From contig NZ_SWBP01000002.1 in NCBI RefSeq assembly GCF_005116455.1, positions 248,001-312,000 on the forward strand: DNA of 64,000 nt, in the 5' to 3' direction. Made by a program: the position numbers and the translations under genes. Source of the stretch: Pedobacter cryophilus. GTDB taxonomy: Bacteria; Bacteroidota; Bacteroidia; Sphingobacteriales; Sphingobacteriaceae. The notes under the pieces were generated by a model. It saw nothing but the letters and a program-made list of their open reading frames with translations, was not told the origin of the DNA and made no database searches. This document shows, piece after piece, positions 33,274-43,738 of the stretch. Position 1 is the first letter of the stretch; every line of letters begins with the position of its first letter.

Positions 33274-34713
33274 GTGAAAAAAATTCATCTTTTACTATTA
33301 AGAGCATTCATACGGCCGTTTATTGTCACTTTTTTTATTGTGATGTTTTTACTGCTGATGCTTTTTCTTTTTAAATACATAGATGATTTAATTGGAAAAG
33401 GTTTTGAATGGTATGTAATTCTACAGCTGTTGATGTATGCCTCAGCTACCAATGTGGCTATGGCACTGCCACTTTCTATTCTTCTTTCCTCCATCATGAC
33501 TTTTGGAAACTTGGGTGAAAATTACGAGCTGGTTGCCATAAAATCTGCGGGTATATCACTTCAAAGAGCTATGGCTCCCTTGTTTGTTTTAATTACATTT
33601 TTAGGTATTGGCGCATTTTTGTTTTCAGATTATATGCTGCCGGTAGCTAATTTGAAAATGGGTTCGTTACTTTATGATGTAAGAGAGCAAAAAGCTGCTT
33701 TTTTAATTGAAGAAGGGATTTTTAACAACAGTATCCCCGGTTACTCTATCAGGGTAGAAAAGAAATTACAAACAGATAGTGGAGACATATTAAGAGACAT
33801 AGTAATATACGATCAATCTAATGCGCAAGGGAATACCAATGTTTTAATGGCCCGTGAAGGGGAAATGAGTAAAACAAAAGATGGTAATTTTTTGATTTTG
33901 ACTTTAAGAGATGGTGTAAGATATGAAGAAAGACAAGGTAAAACTGGCTATAACCCAAGGCAGCAATTAACTAGATTAAGATTTAAAGAAACCGAGCAAA
34001 AATTTGATCTTTCCAGCTTTCAATTTAAAAGAGAAGATGAAAGCCTTTTTAAAAGTAATTATCAAATGTTAAACCTTAAACAATTGGTAGCCTCTAAAGA
34101 TTCGGTTTCTAAACTTAATGATAGCATTACAAAAACTACTTTTAATGCAGTAAAGCCTTATTTTAAAATATACTATCAAGCTAACAGATATAAATCATCA
34201 AAAACTTTAGATAGTCTTAACTTTAAAAAGCAAAAAATATTTGCAGGAATAAGAAAAAATCAAAAGGAAATGATTGTTGTAAGTGCTAAGGAAAATGCCA
34301 GAATGGTAAAAGAAGCAGTTTCAACAATTAATGTACAATCAACAGATTATATCAATATTATTAGAAGATATTTAATAGAATACAATAAGAAATTTACGTT
34401 GGCATTTTCTTGCTTGGTTTTATTTTTTATTGGTGCACCTTTAGGCGCCATTATTAGAAAAGGAGGCCTAGGTTTACCAGTTGTAGTATCGGTAGTTTTC
34501 TTTTTAATTTATCATATCATTAGCACTGTTGGAGAAAAATATGTTAAAGGAGGCAATCTTTCTCCTGTAATAGGCATGTGGTTGGCCATTTTTGTTCTTA
34601 CTCCTGTGGGATTGTTTTTAACTTATAAAGCAACCATAGATTCGGCTTTGTTTGATGTAGACGCTTATAAAAATCTCTACAAAAAAGTATTCAATCGCAA
34701 AAAGAAAGATTAA
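33274..34713 (+). CDS. LptF/LptG-family (YjgP/YjgQ) permease
   Basis: 479 aa inner-membrane component of the LPS export machinery, LptF/LptG family. Three N-terminal helices (FIRPFIVTFFIVMFLLLMLF; LLMYASATNVAMALPLSILL; FVLITFLGIGAFLFS), a periplasmic beta-jellyroll with an inserted long helical segment (about 255-370), and three C-terminal helices (LAFSCLVLFFIGAPLGAIIR; VVSVVFFLIYHIIS; LAIFVLTPVGLFLTY). The start is GTG at 33274, placed right before KKIHLLLL. It overlaps the next gene by one base (TAATG). Confidence 0.88.
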   Translation: MKKIHLLLLRAFIRPFIVTFFIVMFLLLMLFLFKYIDDLIGKGFEWYVILQLLMYASATNVAMALPLSILLSSIMTFGNLGENYELVAIKSAGISLQRAMAPLFVLITFLGIGAFLFSDYMLPVANLKMGSLLYDVREQKAAFLIEEGIFNNSIPGYSIRVEKKLQTDSGDILRDIVIYDQSNAQGNTNVLMAREGEMSKTKDGNFLILTLRDGVRYEERQGKTGYNPRQQLTRLRFKETEQKFDLSSFQFKREDESLFKSNYQMLNLKQLVASKDSVSKLNDSITKTTFNAVKPYFKIYYQANRYKSSKTLDSLNFKKQKIFAGIRKNQKEMIVVSAKENARMVKEAVSTINVQSTDYINIIRRYLIEYNKKFTLAFSCLVLFFIGAPLGAIIRKGGLGLPVVVSVVFFLIYHIISTVGEKYVKGGNLSPVIGMWLAIFVLTPVGLFLTYKATIDSALFDVDAYKNLYKKVFNRKKKD

Positions 34714-35870
34714 TGATCGAATATTTTTTTTGGGTTTTCATCTTTTTAATAGTCTACACCTATCTTGTTTATCCGGCAATTCTAAATATTATAGCAAAAA
34801 AAATAAAAGTTTCTCCTTTAGAAACTGATTTAGAACCTTTCGTTTCTATCATTATTCCGGTTTATAATGAAGAGCTATGCATCAAAAGTAAAATCGAATC
34901 TATTTTCAAGAATAATTATCCTTTAGATAAAATAGAAGTAATTGTTTATTCAGATGGATCTGATGATCAAACTGAAAATATTGTTATCCATTTGATGGAT
35001 TTACATCCTCAACTTAAATTCTTATCGCATCAGGAAAGAAAAGGAAAATCATTTGTGGTTAATAAATTAGTTGAAGCCTCAAAATTTGATTTGATCTTAT
35101 TAACTGATGCCAATATCATTTTTGAGAAAGATGCAATTAAGCAAAACCTTAAAAACTATTCGGATAAAAATATAGGTTTAGTGGCCAGTTTAGTCATCAA
35201 TCAAATTCCCAAAGATGATCATATCACTTATCAAGAAAAAAAATATGTTTCTTGGGAGAATAATATCAAATATAACGAGGGTTTAATTTGGGGAAGTACA
35301 ATTGCTCCATTTGGTGCTTGTTTCTCTTTCAGAAAAGAGTTTTTTGTAACTATTCCAGAGAATTTTTTGGTCGACGATTTTTTTATTGCCACTCAAGTTT
35401 TAAAAAAGAATCAGCGCTGTATTTTAGAAAAGGAATCGCTTTGTTATGAAGAATTAATAGGTTCTGTAGCTGTAGAATTTAAGAGAAGAAAAAGAATTTC
35501 GGCCGGAAATTTCCAGAATTTGGCCTATTTTTTTAAAACTTTCACTCAAATATTTAAGCCAATCGGCTTTTGTTTTTGGTCACACAAAGGTTTGCGGTGG
35601 TTTACTCCATTTTTTTTATTGAGTATCTTAATCTTCAATTTTTTACTTTTAGATAAGGGTTGGATTTATCAGGTTGTAATGATTTTTCAGGTACTTTTTT
35701 ATTGCACCCCTCTGACGGTTTATGTCGCCAGTAAATTAAAGTCAATCAATAAATTGGTTAAATTTGCACACTATTTTCTGATGATGAATATAGCCTTGAT
35801 GATAGGTTTTTTCAATTATTTAAGAGGGATAGAAGTGGGTTATTGGGATATAACTCAAAGAAGAAGATGA
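34713..35870 (+). CDS. Family 2 glycosyltransferase with membrane anchors
   Basis: 385 aa. An N-terminal membrane helix, then the GT-A domain: [41 protein letters not shown] (DxD-like DAN), and the acceptor-side block [13 protein letters not shown] with [16 protein letters not shown] (Q/RxxRW-like). Three hydrophobic segments at the C-terminus. Probably transfers a sugar to a lipid or wall precursor; the product is not evident. It overlaps lptF by one base and ends one base before ribBA, so it is inside an operon. Confidence 0.87.
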   Translation: MIEYFFWVFIFLIVYTYLVYPAILNIIAKKIKVSPLETDLEPFVSIIIPVYNEELCIKSKIESIFKNNYPLDKIEVIVYSDGSDDQTENIVIHLMDLHPQLKFLSHQERKGKSFVVNKLVEASKFDLILLTDANIIFEKDAIKQNLKNYSDKNIGLVASLVINQIPKDDHITYQEKKYVSWENNIKYNEGLIWGSTIAPFGACFSFRKEFFVTIPENFLVDDFFIATQVLKKNQRCILEKESLCYEELIGSVAVEFKRRKRISAGNFQNLAYFFKTFTQIFKPIGFCFWSHKGLRWFTPFFLLSILIFNFLLLDKGWIYQVVMIFQVLFYCTPLTVYVASKLKSINKLVKFAHYFLMMNIALMIGFFNYLRGIEVGYWDITQRRR

Positions 35871-35871
35871 T

Positions 35872-37080
35872 ATGCTAAATACAATAGAAGAAGCAATTGA
35901 AGATTTAAAAGCAGGTAAAATAATCATTGTAGTAGATGATGAAGACCGCGAAAACGAGGGTGATTTTTTAACTGCAGCCAGAAATGCTACTCCAGAAGTG
36001 ATTAACTTTATGGCCACTCATGGCAGAGGTTTAATTTGTGCTCCTTTAACACAGCAAAGATGTAGTGAATTAGATTTAGAATTAATGGTTGGACGCAATA
36101 CAGCCACTTTTGAAACTAATTTTACGGTTTCTGTTGATTTAAACGGACATGGTTGTAGCACCGGAATTTCGGCTTCAGACCGTTCAAAAACTATTTTAGC
36201 ATTAATTGACCCAAAAACAACGCCAGAAGATTTAGGAAGACCAGGGCATATTTTTCCTCTGATTGCTAAAAATGGAGGCGTTTTAAGAAGAGCAGGACAT
36301 ACAGAGGCGGCCATAGATTTAGCCGTTTTAGCAGGTTTAGAACCAGCAGGAGTGATTTGTGAAATCATGAATGAACAAGGTGAAATGGCTAGGTTACCTG
36401 AGCTTGAAATAATGGCTAGGGATTTAAACATGAAAATAATTTCTATTGAGGAGTTGATTGCTTATCGTTTAAGAACCGAATCATTAATTAAAAAAGAAGT
36501 AACTATTAATTTACCTACCCAGTGGGGCGATTTTGAAATGGCTGCTTTTACCCAAGTGAATACCCAAGAAAACCATATTGCTTTAATTAAGGGTAGCTGG
36601 GAAGAAAATGAGCCTGTTTTAGTGAGAGTGCATAGCTCTTGTATTACCGGAGATATTTTTGGCTCTTGTAGATGTGATTGTGGCCCGCAATTGCATAAAT
36701 CTATGGAAATGATAGAGAAAGAAGGAAAGGGATTGATTCTTTACATGAATCAAGAGGGTAGAGGAATTGGTTTAATAAACAAACTAAAAGCTTACAACCT
36801 TCAAGAAGCGGGCATGGATACCATTGATGCTAATATTGCCTTGGGCTTTAAAATGGACGAAAGAGATTATGGTGTTGGGGCACAAATTTTAAGAAGCTTA
36901 GGGGTAAGAAAAATGCGTTTAATGACTAACAATCCAACAAAAAGAGCTGGGTTAATTGGTTATGGATTAGAAGTGGTAGAAAATATTCAGATAGAAATTG
37001 AATCTAACAAGCACAACGACACTTATTTAAAAACTAAAAGAGATAGGATGGGGCACACCATCATGAAAAGTGATTCGTAA
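35872..37080 (+). CDS. ribBA: Bifunctional DHBP synthase / GTP cyclohydrolase II
   Basis: 402 aa enzyme for two entry steps of riboflavin synthesis. The N-terminal RibB half (about 1-205) makes 3,4-dihydroxy-2-butanone 4-phosphate ([59 protein letters not shown]). The C-terminal RibA half opens GTP, with zinc ligands in [10 protein letters not shown] and the motifs [11 protein letters not shown] and RMGHTIMKS near the end. All key motifs look intact. It is the last gene of the START-lptF-GT2-ribBA run and faces the tamB stop 9 bp away. Confidence 0.95.
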   Translation: MLNTIEEAIEDLKAGKIIIVVDDEDRENEGDFLTAARNATPEVINFMATHGRGLICAPLTQQRCSELDLELMVGRNTATFETNFTVSVDLNGHGCSTGISASDRSKTILALIDPKTTPEDLGRPGHIFPLIAKNGGVLRRAGHTEAAIDLAVLAGLEPAGVICEIMNEQGEMARLPELEIMARDLNMKIISIEELIAYRLRTESLIKKEVTINLPTQWGDFEMAAFTQVNTQENHIALIKGSWEENEPVLVRVHSSCITGDIFGSCRCDCGPQLHKSMEMIEKEGKGLILYMNQEGRGIGLINKLKAYNLQEAGMDTIDANIALGFKMDERDYGVGAQILRSLGVRKMRLMTNNPTKRAGLIGYGLEVVENIQIEIESNKHNDTYLKTKRDRMGHTIMKSDS

Positions 37081-37089
37081 TTATTGCCA

Positions 37090-40000
37090 TTAGTCTTGTT
37101 CCTCCTCTTTAGGAGGAACAATTAATTTTTGCATTGTTTTAGGCTTTTCTTTAGATTCTTCAGCTTCTTTCTTTTCCTGTTTTGTTTTTCTTCCAAAAGT
37201 GCTTTTAATAAACTCATCAAAAGTATCATACTCCTGAACGTAAACTAAACCCAAACCATTAATATAAATATCACTGCTTAAGTTAAAGAAATCTCGGTTT
37301 GCAGGTCTTTGAAAAACCTTACCTACAAAACTTCCATCTTTTCTAATATCATAAGTCATCTCTCCATCTCTGGTTAATTCACTCAGGGTAGAATTAAATA
37401 CATTATTATTAAATAGATCGTTGTTGTATTTGTTATTGGCAAGGTTACCACTAATTTTTAAACGGCCATTAAGAAAACTATACCCAAAACCAATCTCACT
37501 TAAAGAGCGCATATTCAAGTCTAAATTTTTAAGATTTAAAGATTGTGATATAATATTGTTTAGTTTACTCAATCCTAATTCTAAACCAGAGCCTATTAAA
37601 GTTTGCTCATCTAATCCAATACCTGCACTAGAGTTTCCATTAAAGTTATTTCTTACCACCAAATTTATCACTTGTTGGGCTTCATTATCCTTATCATCTA
37701 AATAGCCTTGCAGTTCTGTTTTAATGCTGGAGTTATTAGGAAAATTAAGGTTAAAATCTATTTCTGGATTAAGTAAAGAGCCTTTTAAAAGCATTTCGGC
37801 TTCGGCTACTACTCTTGTATTTCTTTGATCATCTGTTACGGTTCTACCTGCGGCACTGTAAAGAGGTAATAATGATGTTCTTGTTGTATAAACCGCGTTT
37901 AAATTAATTTCAGCATCAGCTGGGTTACCCGTCCAGCGGATGGTACCACCTTTTCTTATATCAAAAGTTTTATTGATGATATTATTGGCTGTAAAGTCAA
38001 ATTGCCCTTGGTTTATAATATAATCACCTCGCATTTCAAAATCACCTAAAGTGGTAATCTTTAAATTTAACTGTGCATCACCGGCGCCACTTAAATTTCC
38101 TACCTCGGTTAAAATATTAACAGTAGATTTCTCATCTACTTCTAAATTAAATTCCATGGTTAAGCCATTAAAAAACTTATCATCAGTTTTTTTATTTAGG
38201 CTAGAATCTTTAGCTACATAAACTATAAAATCATTAGCTCCAACTGTTGATGCCCCATTTAATGGGATGGTAAAAACAGTACCTTCTTCTGTTTTGGCTT
38301 TGATATTAATCCTCATGGCATTTGTAGGGCCAACAAAACTAAAATTACCAGTACTAAATGCTTTTCCATAATAAAGCGGGTTATTACTAGCTGTGGTGTT
38401 TAATGCCATAAAGTTGTTGGCATCTATTTTAAGATTGATGATAGGATTAGTAGGATTGTTAATGTCAACTGTACCGTTTGCTATAGCGGTATTTTGAAAC
38501 TCGTCTTTTAAGGTTAATCCGTTTACCTTAATTACACTATTTTCAATGCTTATTTCATCATTAATGGTATAAGCGGTTTGCAAATAATTTACCGTAAGAC
38601 CCGAGTTTACAAAGCTTACATTTCCATTAATTTTTGGGGCACTAAACTTACCACTCACTTTTAAATCAGATGAAATTTGTCCTTTAAGTTTTGATACTAA
38701 AGTTTTTACAGCAGGTTCAAAAATGATGAGCTCTGTTTTATCTAAAATAAGATCTAAGTTTAAATTGTTGGTTTCGCTTTTGAAATCTACATTACCTTTA
38801 ACGTCCATGGTTTTACTGCCGCCTTTAAAAAGTACAGCATCCACATCTATTTTGCTAGTAAAGTTGTTATAAGTAGAAGCCATTTTAAGGTCTCCAACTT
38901 GGGTATCGTTATATTTTAAGGAATCAATAGTAATATCTGATTGTATTTTTGGGGTACCTAAAATTGCCGAGAGGTTGGCCGTTCCATTCATGGTTCCGTT
39001 TAGTTTTACGCCAAAGCTTTTGGTTAACTGACTTAATGAAGTGAGTTTCAAATCTTGTATCACTACCTCTAATTGGTCGTCTTCTGATGAAGAAATAGCG
39101 CCATTTATGGCGAATAATTGTTTATCGCTAGAAAGCTCAAAGCCATCTATAAGGGTTCTGTTATTATCAAATTTAATTCTTACCTGATCTCTTATTTTCC
39201 AAACTTGGTTATCAATAATTACATCAGAAGGCAGCAAGCTAATTTTAGCCAAAGTATCTAAACCAAATTCAATTAAACCGTATAAATCCAGTTGGTTGGT
39301 GGCGTCTTTATCAGATAATTTCACGTTAAAAGTAAGACTATCATTTTTTAATGTATTTTGAATGATGATGTTTTGTACAAATACGCCTCCTTCAGATAAT
39401 TCAATTTTATCTAAAGATATGGTGGCAACTAAATTTTCACTGGTAGTGCTTTCATCAAGAATGATATTACTAAAAGTCATTCCGTCATAAGTTAAGGTTT
39501 TTATATATCCGTTAACTGTAGCAATATCCTTTTCAGTATCAAATATGCCATTAAAGGCTCCACGTTCTGGGATTTTTAATTTTGGAATAAACAGACTCGA
39601 AATAAAGTCGAAGTTTTTAAGATCTATGTTAAACTCAAAATTCTGAGGTTTTGAAGGGTAAATTTTAGTTTGGAAAGATGGGATATATTTTTTTACAATA
39701 GTTTTAAATGCTGATGGTAAAGTGGCTAAATCATAATTTCCTTTTATTTTAGCATCTCCAATATCAGAAGTTAAGGCTAATAATCTGTCCTTACCAATGC
39801 CTTCGGCTTTTAAATAAACAGAATCAACAACAAAAGATCTTTCATTATTGGTTAACCTAATTTGATGAATAGCTAAATCTCCTTGAATGTTTTCTAAGCT
39901 GTTGCCTGTAAAATTAGTTCTAATATCAGCATCTATTTGTATGGTATCTGTTGTGAAATTTAGGGCTTTTAAATTGGCGCCTTTAACATTTGCAACAAAA

Positions 40001-41649
40001 TTAAAATCGGGTAATTTTGGATTAAGGTTGGCTAATCCGGTAAAATCTAATTTAACATTTTTATCATTTACGGTAAGTTTACCATCAAAAAGTTGACCTC
40101 TAATTTTACCATTAACAGCAATGTTTTTATACCTGTAATTGTTATAATCAAAGTAAGTAGCTTTTGCAGTAAGGGTTTCTGTTAACGATTTTATATCAAA
40201 TCCTCTACCATTTACATTAGCTATAAAGCTTGTCCTATTAAGAGAAGGCTCATCTAATAAATCGCCAAGGTTAAAATCAATAGCTTGTAATTTGCCAGAA
40301 TAAGAAGGAATACCAGCGCCGTTAATTTTCATGTTCACATCAGATTTTAACCTGCCTAATTTGGTTTTAAAATCTCCGTAAGCAATAAAATCGTTTTGAA
40401 AACCAGTAAATTGACCTGTAAAATTGATGTTTCCAAACTTGGTTAAAATAGGAGGAATATTTTTAGCTCTTTTTCCTGTGACTTTTTCAATGATGTATTC
40501 AATATCAGTTTTATTGGTGTAAACCTGATCGAAATCTAAATCTAAAAAAGTGTTTTTTAAATCGGGTAAACCTTTAACATGAAAATTACCTTTTACGTAA
40601 CTGGCTTTACCTGTTTTTAAGGTGAAATTTTTAGCTTTAAAATCATCAACTTTTCCTTTAATATCACCGCTCACATCAAAAGATAAATTCATGTTGCTTA
40701 GCTGTGGTGCAAAAAAAGCAATATCCTTAGCGTTAATCTTAGCGTTTTTAAAATGGCCTTCTAAAACAACCTTATTCTGAATATCGTTAAAGTCTGAAAA
40801 ATCCTTAAACTTCATACTAAAATAATCAGTTAAAGTAGTGTTAGGAGTTTTCAAAACCATTCTTTCCAAAACAATTTTGTTGGTATCTATGGTAGCAGCG
40901 GCTGTTAAGTCTTTTAAGATAAAACCACTTTTCTCAAAAAAATTTAAGTGATTAATTTGGGCTTTAAAGATGAAATTTTTAGTGTCTAAATTATTAATAA
41001 TAGCACTTAAATGTTTTACATGCACATCATCATAATTAACTCCCTTCATTAAAGTGTCTTTAATTAAGTAGTTTTTGTACTTAAAATCTAAATTTTTAAC
41101 CACAACATTATTGATGGTCACATCAAAAGGCTTAATCTTTTTTGTAGTATCTACTGGGCCTTGGTTAAAATAATCTATTAAAAAAGATAAATTGGTTGTA
41201 CTGTCTTTATAAGTTTTTAAATAAAACTTTCCGTTTTCTAATTCAATATTTTGTAGTGTAATTTTTCTTTCAGAGAAGGGAGCGAAATAGCTAATATCTA
41301 CAGTAAGTTTTGGGGCATTTATTAAAGTATCTTTATTTAAATCTTGAAGATAAAACCCTTCTAAAACCAAAGATTTAAAAGGTTTTAGGTATAAACTCTT
41401 AATTTCTACCTTGGTTTTTAATTCTTCAGACAAATAATTGGCAGCTTTTTTTGCTGCCCAAGTTTGAACGGGTTTAAATTGAAGCGAGAAAATTAACCCG
41501 CCTAACAATAGTAGAATGGCAATTAAAACGTAAAGGGTGATTTTGAATACTTTTTTGATAGTTTTGTATTTTAATTTTAAACTCTTTTTTGTGTCAATTA
41601 TTCTTGGAATAGAATCTTCTTGTGATGAAACCTCTGCTTCTATTTGCAT
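37090..41649 (-). CDS. tamB: TamB-type translocation/assembly module protein
   Basis: 1519 aa. A single N-terminal membrane helix (VFKITLYVLIAILLLLGGLI), then more than a thousand residues of repetitive beta structure typical of AsmA/TamB bridge proteins, and a C-terminal DUF490 (TamB) domain with SLLPLYSAAGRTVTDDQ, ILKGS-like LLKGSLLNPEIDFNLNFP, and SLNLKNLDLNMRSLSEIG. The tail is charged and Lys/Glu-rich. Such proteins conduct phospholipids across the periplasm or help insert outer membrane proteins. The start codon (ATG 41649) lies inside the divergent tsaD gene; no later ATG fits before the membrane helix, so the 5' ends truly overlap. Confidence 0.88.
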   Translation of the reverse strand: MQIEAEVSSQEDSIPRIIDTKKSLKLKYKTIKKVFKITLYVLIAILLLLGGLIFSLQFKPVQTWAAKKAANYLSEELKTKVEIKSLYLKPFKSLVLEGFYLQDLNKDTLINAPKLTVDISYFAPFSERKITLQNIELENGKFYLKTYKDSTTNLSFLIDYFNQGPVDTTKKIKPFDVTINNVVVKNLDFKYKNYLIKDTLMKGVNYDDVHVKHLSAIINNLDTKNFIFKAQINHLNFFEKSGFILKDLTAAATIDTNKIVLERMVLKTPNTTLTDYFSMKFKDFSDFNDIQNKVVLEGHFKNAKINAKDIAFFAPQLSNMNLSFDVSGDIKGKVDDFKAKNFTLKTGKASYVKGNFHVKGLPDLKNTFLDLDFDQVYTNKTDIEYIIEKVTGKRAKNIPPILTKFGNINFTGQFTGFQNDFIAYGDFKTKLGRLKSDVNMKINGAGIPSYSGKLQAIDFNLGDLLDEPSLNRTSFIANVNGRGFDIKSLTETLTAKATYFDYNNYRYKNIAVNGKIRGQLFDGKLTVNDKNVKLDFTGLANLNPKLPDFNFVANVKGANLKALNFTTDTIQIDADIRTNFTGNSLENIQGDLAIHQIRLTNNERSFVVDSVYLKAEGIGKDRLLALTSDIGDAKIKGNYDLATLPSAFKTIVKKYIPSFQTKIYPSKPQNFEFNIDLKNFDFISSLFIPKLKIPERGAFNGIFDTEKDIATVNGYIKTLTYDGMTFSNIILDESTTSENLVATISLDKIELSEGGVFVQNIIIQNTLKNDSLTFNVKLSDKDATNQLDLYGLIEFGLDTLAKISLLPSDVIIDNQVWKIRDQVRIKFDNNRTLIDGFELSSDKQLFAINGAISSSEDDQLEVVIQDLKLTSLSQLTKSFGVKLNGTMNGTANLSAILGTPKIQSDITIDSLKYNDTQVGDLKMASTYNNFTSKIDVDAVLFKGGSKTMDVKGNVDFKSETNNLNLDLILDKTELIIFEPAVKTLVSKLKGQISSDLKVSGKFSAPKINGNVSFVNSGLTVNYLQTAYTINDEISIENSVIKVNGLTLKDEFQNTAIANGTVDINNPTNPIINLKIDANNFMALNTTASNNPLYYGKAFSTGNFSFVGPTNAMRINIKAKTEEGTVFTIPLNGASTVGANDFIVYVAKDSSLNKKTDDKFFNGLTMEFNLEVDEKSTVNILTEVGNLSGAGDAQLNLKITTLGDFEMRGDYIINQGQFDFTANNIINKTFDIRKGGTIRWTGNPADAEINLNAVYTTRTSLLPLYSAAGRTVTDDQRNTRVVAEAEMLLKGSLLNPEIDFNLNFPNNSSIKTELQGYLDDKDNEAQQVINLVVRNNFNGNSSAGIGLDEQTLIGSGLELGLSKLNNIISQSLNLKNLDLNMRSLSEIGFGYSFLNGRLKISGNLANNKYNNDLFNNNVFNSTLSELTRDGEMTYDIRKDGSFVGKVFQRPANRDFFNLSSDIYINGLGLVYVQEYDTFDEFIKSTFGRKTKQEKKEAEESKEKPKTMQKLIVPPKEEEQD

Positions 41650-42592
41650 AGACGGAGAAATTTTATCTAATGTTATTGCTAATCAAGCTATTCATCACCA
41701 ATACGGCGGCGTTGTTCCAGAATTAGCATCTCGTGTTCATCAACAAAACATCATTCCAGCCGTTCACCAGGCAATTGTTCAAGCAAAAATAAACAAAAAT
41801 CACATAGATGCAGTAGCTTTTACTAGAGGGCCAGGTTTGTTAGGCTCTTTATTAATAGGTACATCTTTTGCCAAGTCATTTGCATTAGCAAATAGCATTC
41901 CGTTAATTGAGGTGAACCACATGCAGGCTCATATTTTAGCGCATTTTATTGATCATCCTAAGCCAACATTCCCTTTTCTTTGTTTAACCGTATCTGGAGG
42001 GCATACGCAAATAGTTTTGGTAAAAGATTATTTTGATATGCAAATAGTTGGCGAAACTTTAGATGACGCCGCAGGCGAAGCTTTTGATAAAACAGCTAAA
42101 ATTTTAAATTTACCTTACCCGGGTGGCCCATTAATAGATCAACATGCAAAAACTGGTGATCCCAAAAAATATAAATTTCCCGAACCTCAAATTCCCGAAT
42201 TAAATTTCAGCTTTAGCGGCTTAAAAACTTCTATTCTTTATTTTGTAAGAGATCAACTAAAAGCAAATCCAAATTTTTTAATAGAGAACATGAATGATGT
42301 TTGTGCTTCTGTGCAAGCTAGAATAGTTTCAATTCTGTTAAATAAACTCAAAAAAGCAGCCGATTTGTATCAAATAAAGGATGTAGCCATTGCTGGTGGA
42401 GTATCGGCAAACTCAGGTTTAAGAGAGGGCTTAATACAATTAGCCGCTCAAAAAAATTGGAACGTTTTTATCCCAAAATTTGAATATTGTACAGATAATG
42501 CCGCTATGATAGCCATTGCAGGTTATTATAAATACTTAAACAAAGATTTTGTGGGGCAAGATGTTGCTCCTTTAGCCCGAATGCCTTTTTAA
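41591..42592 (+). CDS. tsaD: tRNA N6-adenosine threonylcarbamoyltransferase TsaD
   Basis: Transfers threonylcarbamoyl to A37 of ANN-decoding tRNAs, with TsaB/TsaE. 333 aa. The ASKHA fold is clear: [15 protein letters not shown] at the start, [13 protein letters not shown], metal-binding [36 protein letters not shown], and [11 protein letters not shown] place the start at GTG 41591 ([10 protein letters not shown] follows, as in the family); upstream codons of the same frame would add a non-homologous hydrophobic leader. This start overlaps the 5' end of tamB on the opposite strand by 59 bp. pth follows 4 bp after the stop. Confidence 0.93.
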   Translation: MSIILGIESSCDETSASICIDGEILSNVIANQAIHHQYGGVVPELASRVHQQNIIPAVHQAIVQAKINKNHIDAVAFTRGPGLLGSLLIGTSFAKSFALANSIPLIEVNHMQAHILAHFIDHPKPTFPFLCLTVSGGHTQIVLVKDYFDMQIVGETLDDAAGEAFDKTAKILNLPYPGGPLIDQHAKTGDPKKYKFPEPQIPELNFSFSGLKTSILYFVRDQLKANPNFLIENMNDVCASVQARIVSILLNKLKKAADLYQIKDVAIAGGVSANSGLREGLIQLAAQKNWNVFIPKFEYCTDNAAMIAIAGYYKYLNKDFVGQDVAPLARMPF

Positions 42593-42596
42593 TTTT

Positions 42597-43157
42597 ATGA
42601 AATATCTTATCGTTGGATTAGGAAATATAGGATCAGAATATGCCGATAATCGTCATAACATTGGCTTTATGGTGTTAGACCAAATGGTGAAAGAAGCAGG
42701 TGTAAAGTTTTCTACTATGCGCTTGGCAGCTTACACAGAAATTAATTTAAAAGGAAGAACACTGCATTTAATAAAACCTACTACTTACATGAATTTAAGT
42801 GGTAAAGCCGTAACCTATTGGATGCAGGACTTAAAAATCCCAAAAGAAAATATCCTTATTATAGTAGATGATTTAGCCATTCCATTTGGTTCTTTAAGAT
42901 TAAAACCTAAAGGAAGTGCCGCTGGGCATAATGGTTTAAAAAGTATAGAAGGTATGCTAGATAGCAATGAATATGCTCGTTTGCGCTTCGGAATTGGGGA
43001 TAATTACCCAAAAGGTAGGCAGGTAGATTATGTTTTAAGTGGTTTTGATGCTGATGAATTGCCCGCACTTCCAGCTTTAATAGATAAATCTATAGAAATG
43101 ATTAAAAGCTTTGCAACCATAGGAGTAGAGCTCACCATGACAAATTTTAATAAATAG
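42597..43157 (+). CDS. pth: Peptidyl-tRNA hydrolase
   Basis: 186 aa enzyme that recycles peptidyl-tRNA released from ribosomes. Motifs: [20 protein letters not shown] (catalytic His in NRHNIG), [33 protein letters not shown] (catalytic Asp), [12 protein letters not shown], and RLRFGIGD. Complete and canonical. Co-directional with tsaD at 4 bp, so the two form a translation-related operon. A dispersed 3'-end element begins directly after its stop codon. Confidence 0.96.
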   Translation: MKYLIVGLGNIGSEYADNRHNIGFMVLDQMVKEAGVKFSTMRLAAYTEINLKGRTLHLIKPTTYMNLSGKAVTYWMQDLKIPKENILIIVDDLAIPFGSLRLKPKGSAAGHNGLKSIEGMLDSNEYARLRFGIGDNYPKGRQVDYVLSGFDADELPALPALIDKSIEMIKSFATIGVELTMTNFNK

Positions 43158-43270
43158 AAAAGCAATTTCCTGTGCTTTTTCGTTCCGCTAGTCACGCTAT
43201 ACGTTATAGTCCTCGCCCTATTTCCTCAAAAAGAAATAGCGCTGTGGGCTGCCACTGCTATCGTGTTTAT
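43158..43270 (+). repeat. Dispersed 3'-end element, copy C
   Basis: GAAAAGCAATTTC, then CGTTCCGCTAGTCACGCTAT, then hairpin CTATTTC / GAAATAG (43218-43239), then GCTGTGGGCTGCCACTGCTA and TCGTG. It starts immediately after the pth stop and shares the GAAAAGCAATTTC opening with copy E at 56414, and the CGCTAGTC block with E and F. Confidence 0.7.
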
Positions 43271-43314
43271 ATAAATTAGGCCTATGCAATTCAAAAAATC
43301 TTTAAATTCGTAGC

Positions 43315-43665
43315 ATGAAAGTAAAAGTATTCGGCATCCCAAATTGTGGTTCGGTTAAAAAAGCCCGAACTTTTTTAGAAGAAAACAACATCGATTATGA
43401 TTTTCACGACTATAAAAAAGAAGGTATTTCTGAAGAGCAACTTCAAAAATGGTGTGAAGAATTTGGTTGGGAAACCGTACTAAATAAAAAAGGTATGACT
43501 TGGAGAAACTTAGATGAGGCTACAAAATTAGCCGTTCAGGATCAACAATCAGCCATTAAAATAATGAAACAACAAACCAGCGCTATCAAAAGACCTGTAA
43601 TAGAAAGCGGAAAAGGCAACCTCATTGGTTTTGACGAAAACCAATACCAAAGCAATTTTTTGTAA
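43315..43665 (+). CDS. ArsC/Spx-family thioredoxin-fold protein
   Basis: 116 aa of the ArsC/Spx/YffB type. The N-terminal CGS motif (FGIPNCGSVKKARTFLEENN, Cys11) has a single cysteine as in YffB. DFHDYKKEGISEEQLQKW and the MTWRNLDE and RPVIESGKGNLIGFDE blocks are typical. The C-x-x-C form of Spx is absent, and no arsenic genes are near, so it is more likely a glutathione- or thioredoxin-linked reductase-like protein than an arsenate reductase. The start ATG is at 43315. Single-gene unit between two dispersed features. Confidence 0.87.
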   Translation: MKVKVFGIPNCGSVKKARTFLEENNIDYDFHDYKKEGISEEQLQKWCEEFGWETVLNKKGMTWRNLDEATKLAVQDQQSAIKIMKQQTSAIKRPVIESGKGNLIGFDENQYQSNFL

Positions 43666-43738
43666 TAAAAAGTCTGTAAAGCGTTAAATAACGTTAAGTA
43701 TTTGCTAATGATCAGATATTAATAGAATTTTGTAAATA

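Noticed and set aside
34713-35870. Glycosyltransferase as part of a polysaccharide gene cluster
   Set aside because: It is a single glycosyltransferase between lptF and ribBA; no other sugar genes are near.
37421-40096. Plus-strand open frames inside tamB
   Set aside because: Low-complexity antisense frames of a repetitive beta protein; no supporting motif.
43315-43665. Arsenate reductase in an arsenic-resistance locus
   Set aside because: No arsR, arsB or other ars genes nearby, and the protein is of the YffB type.
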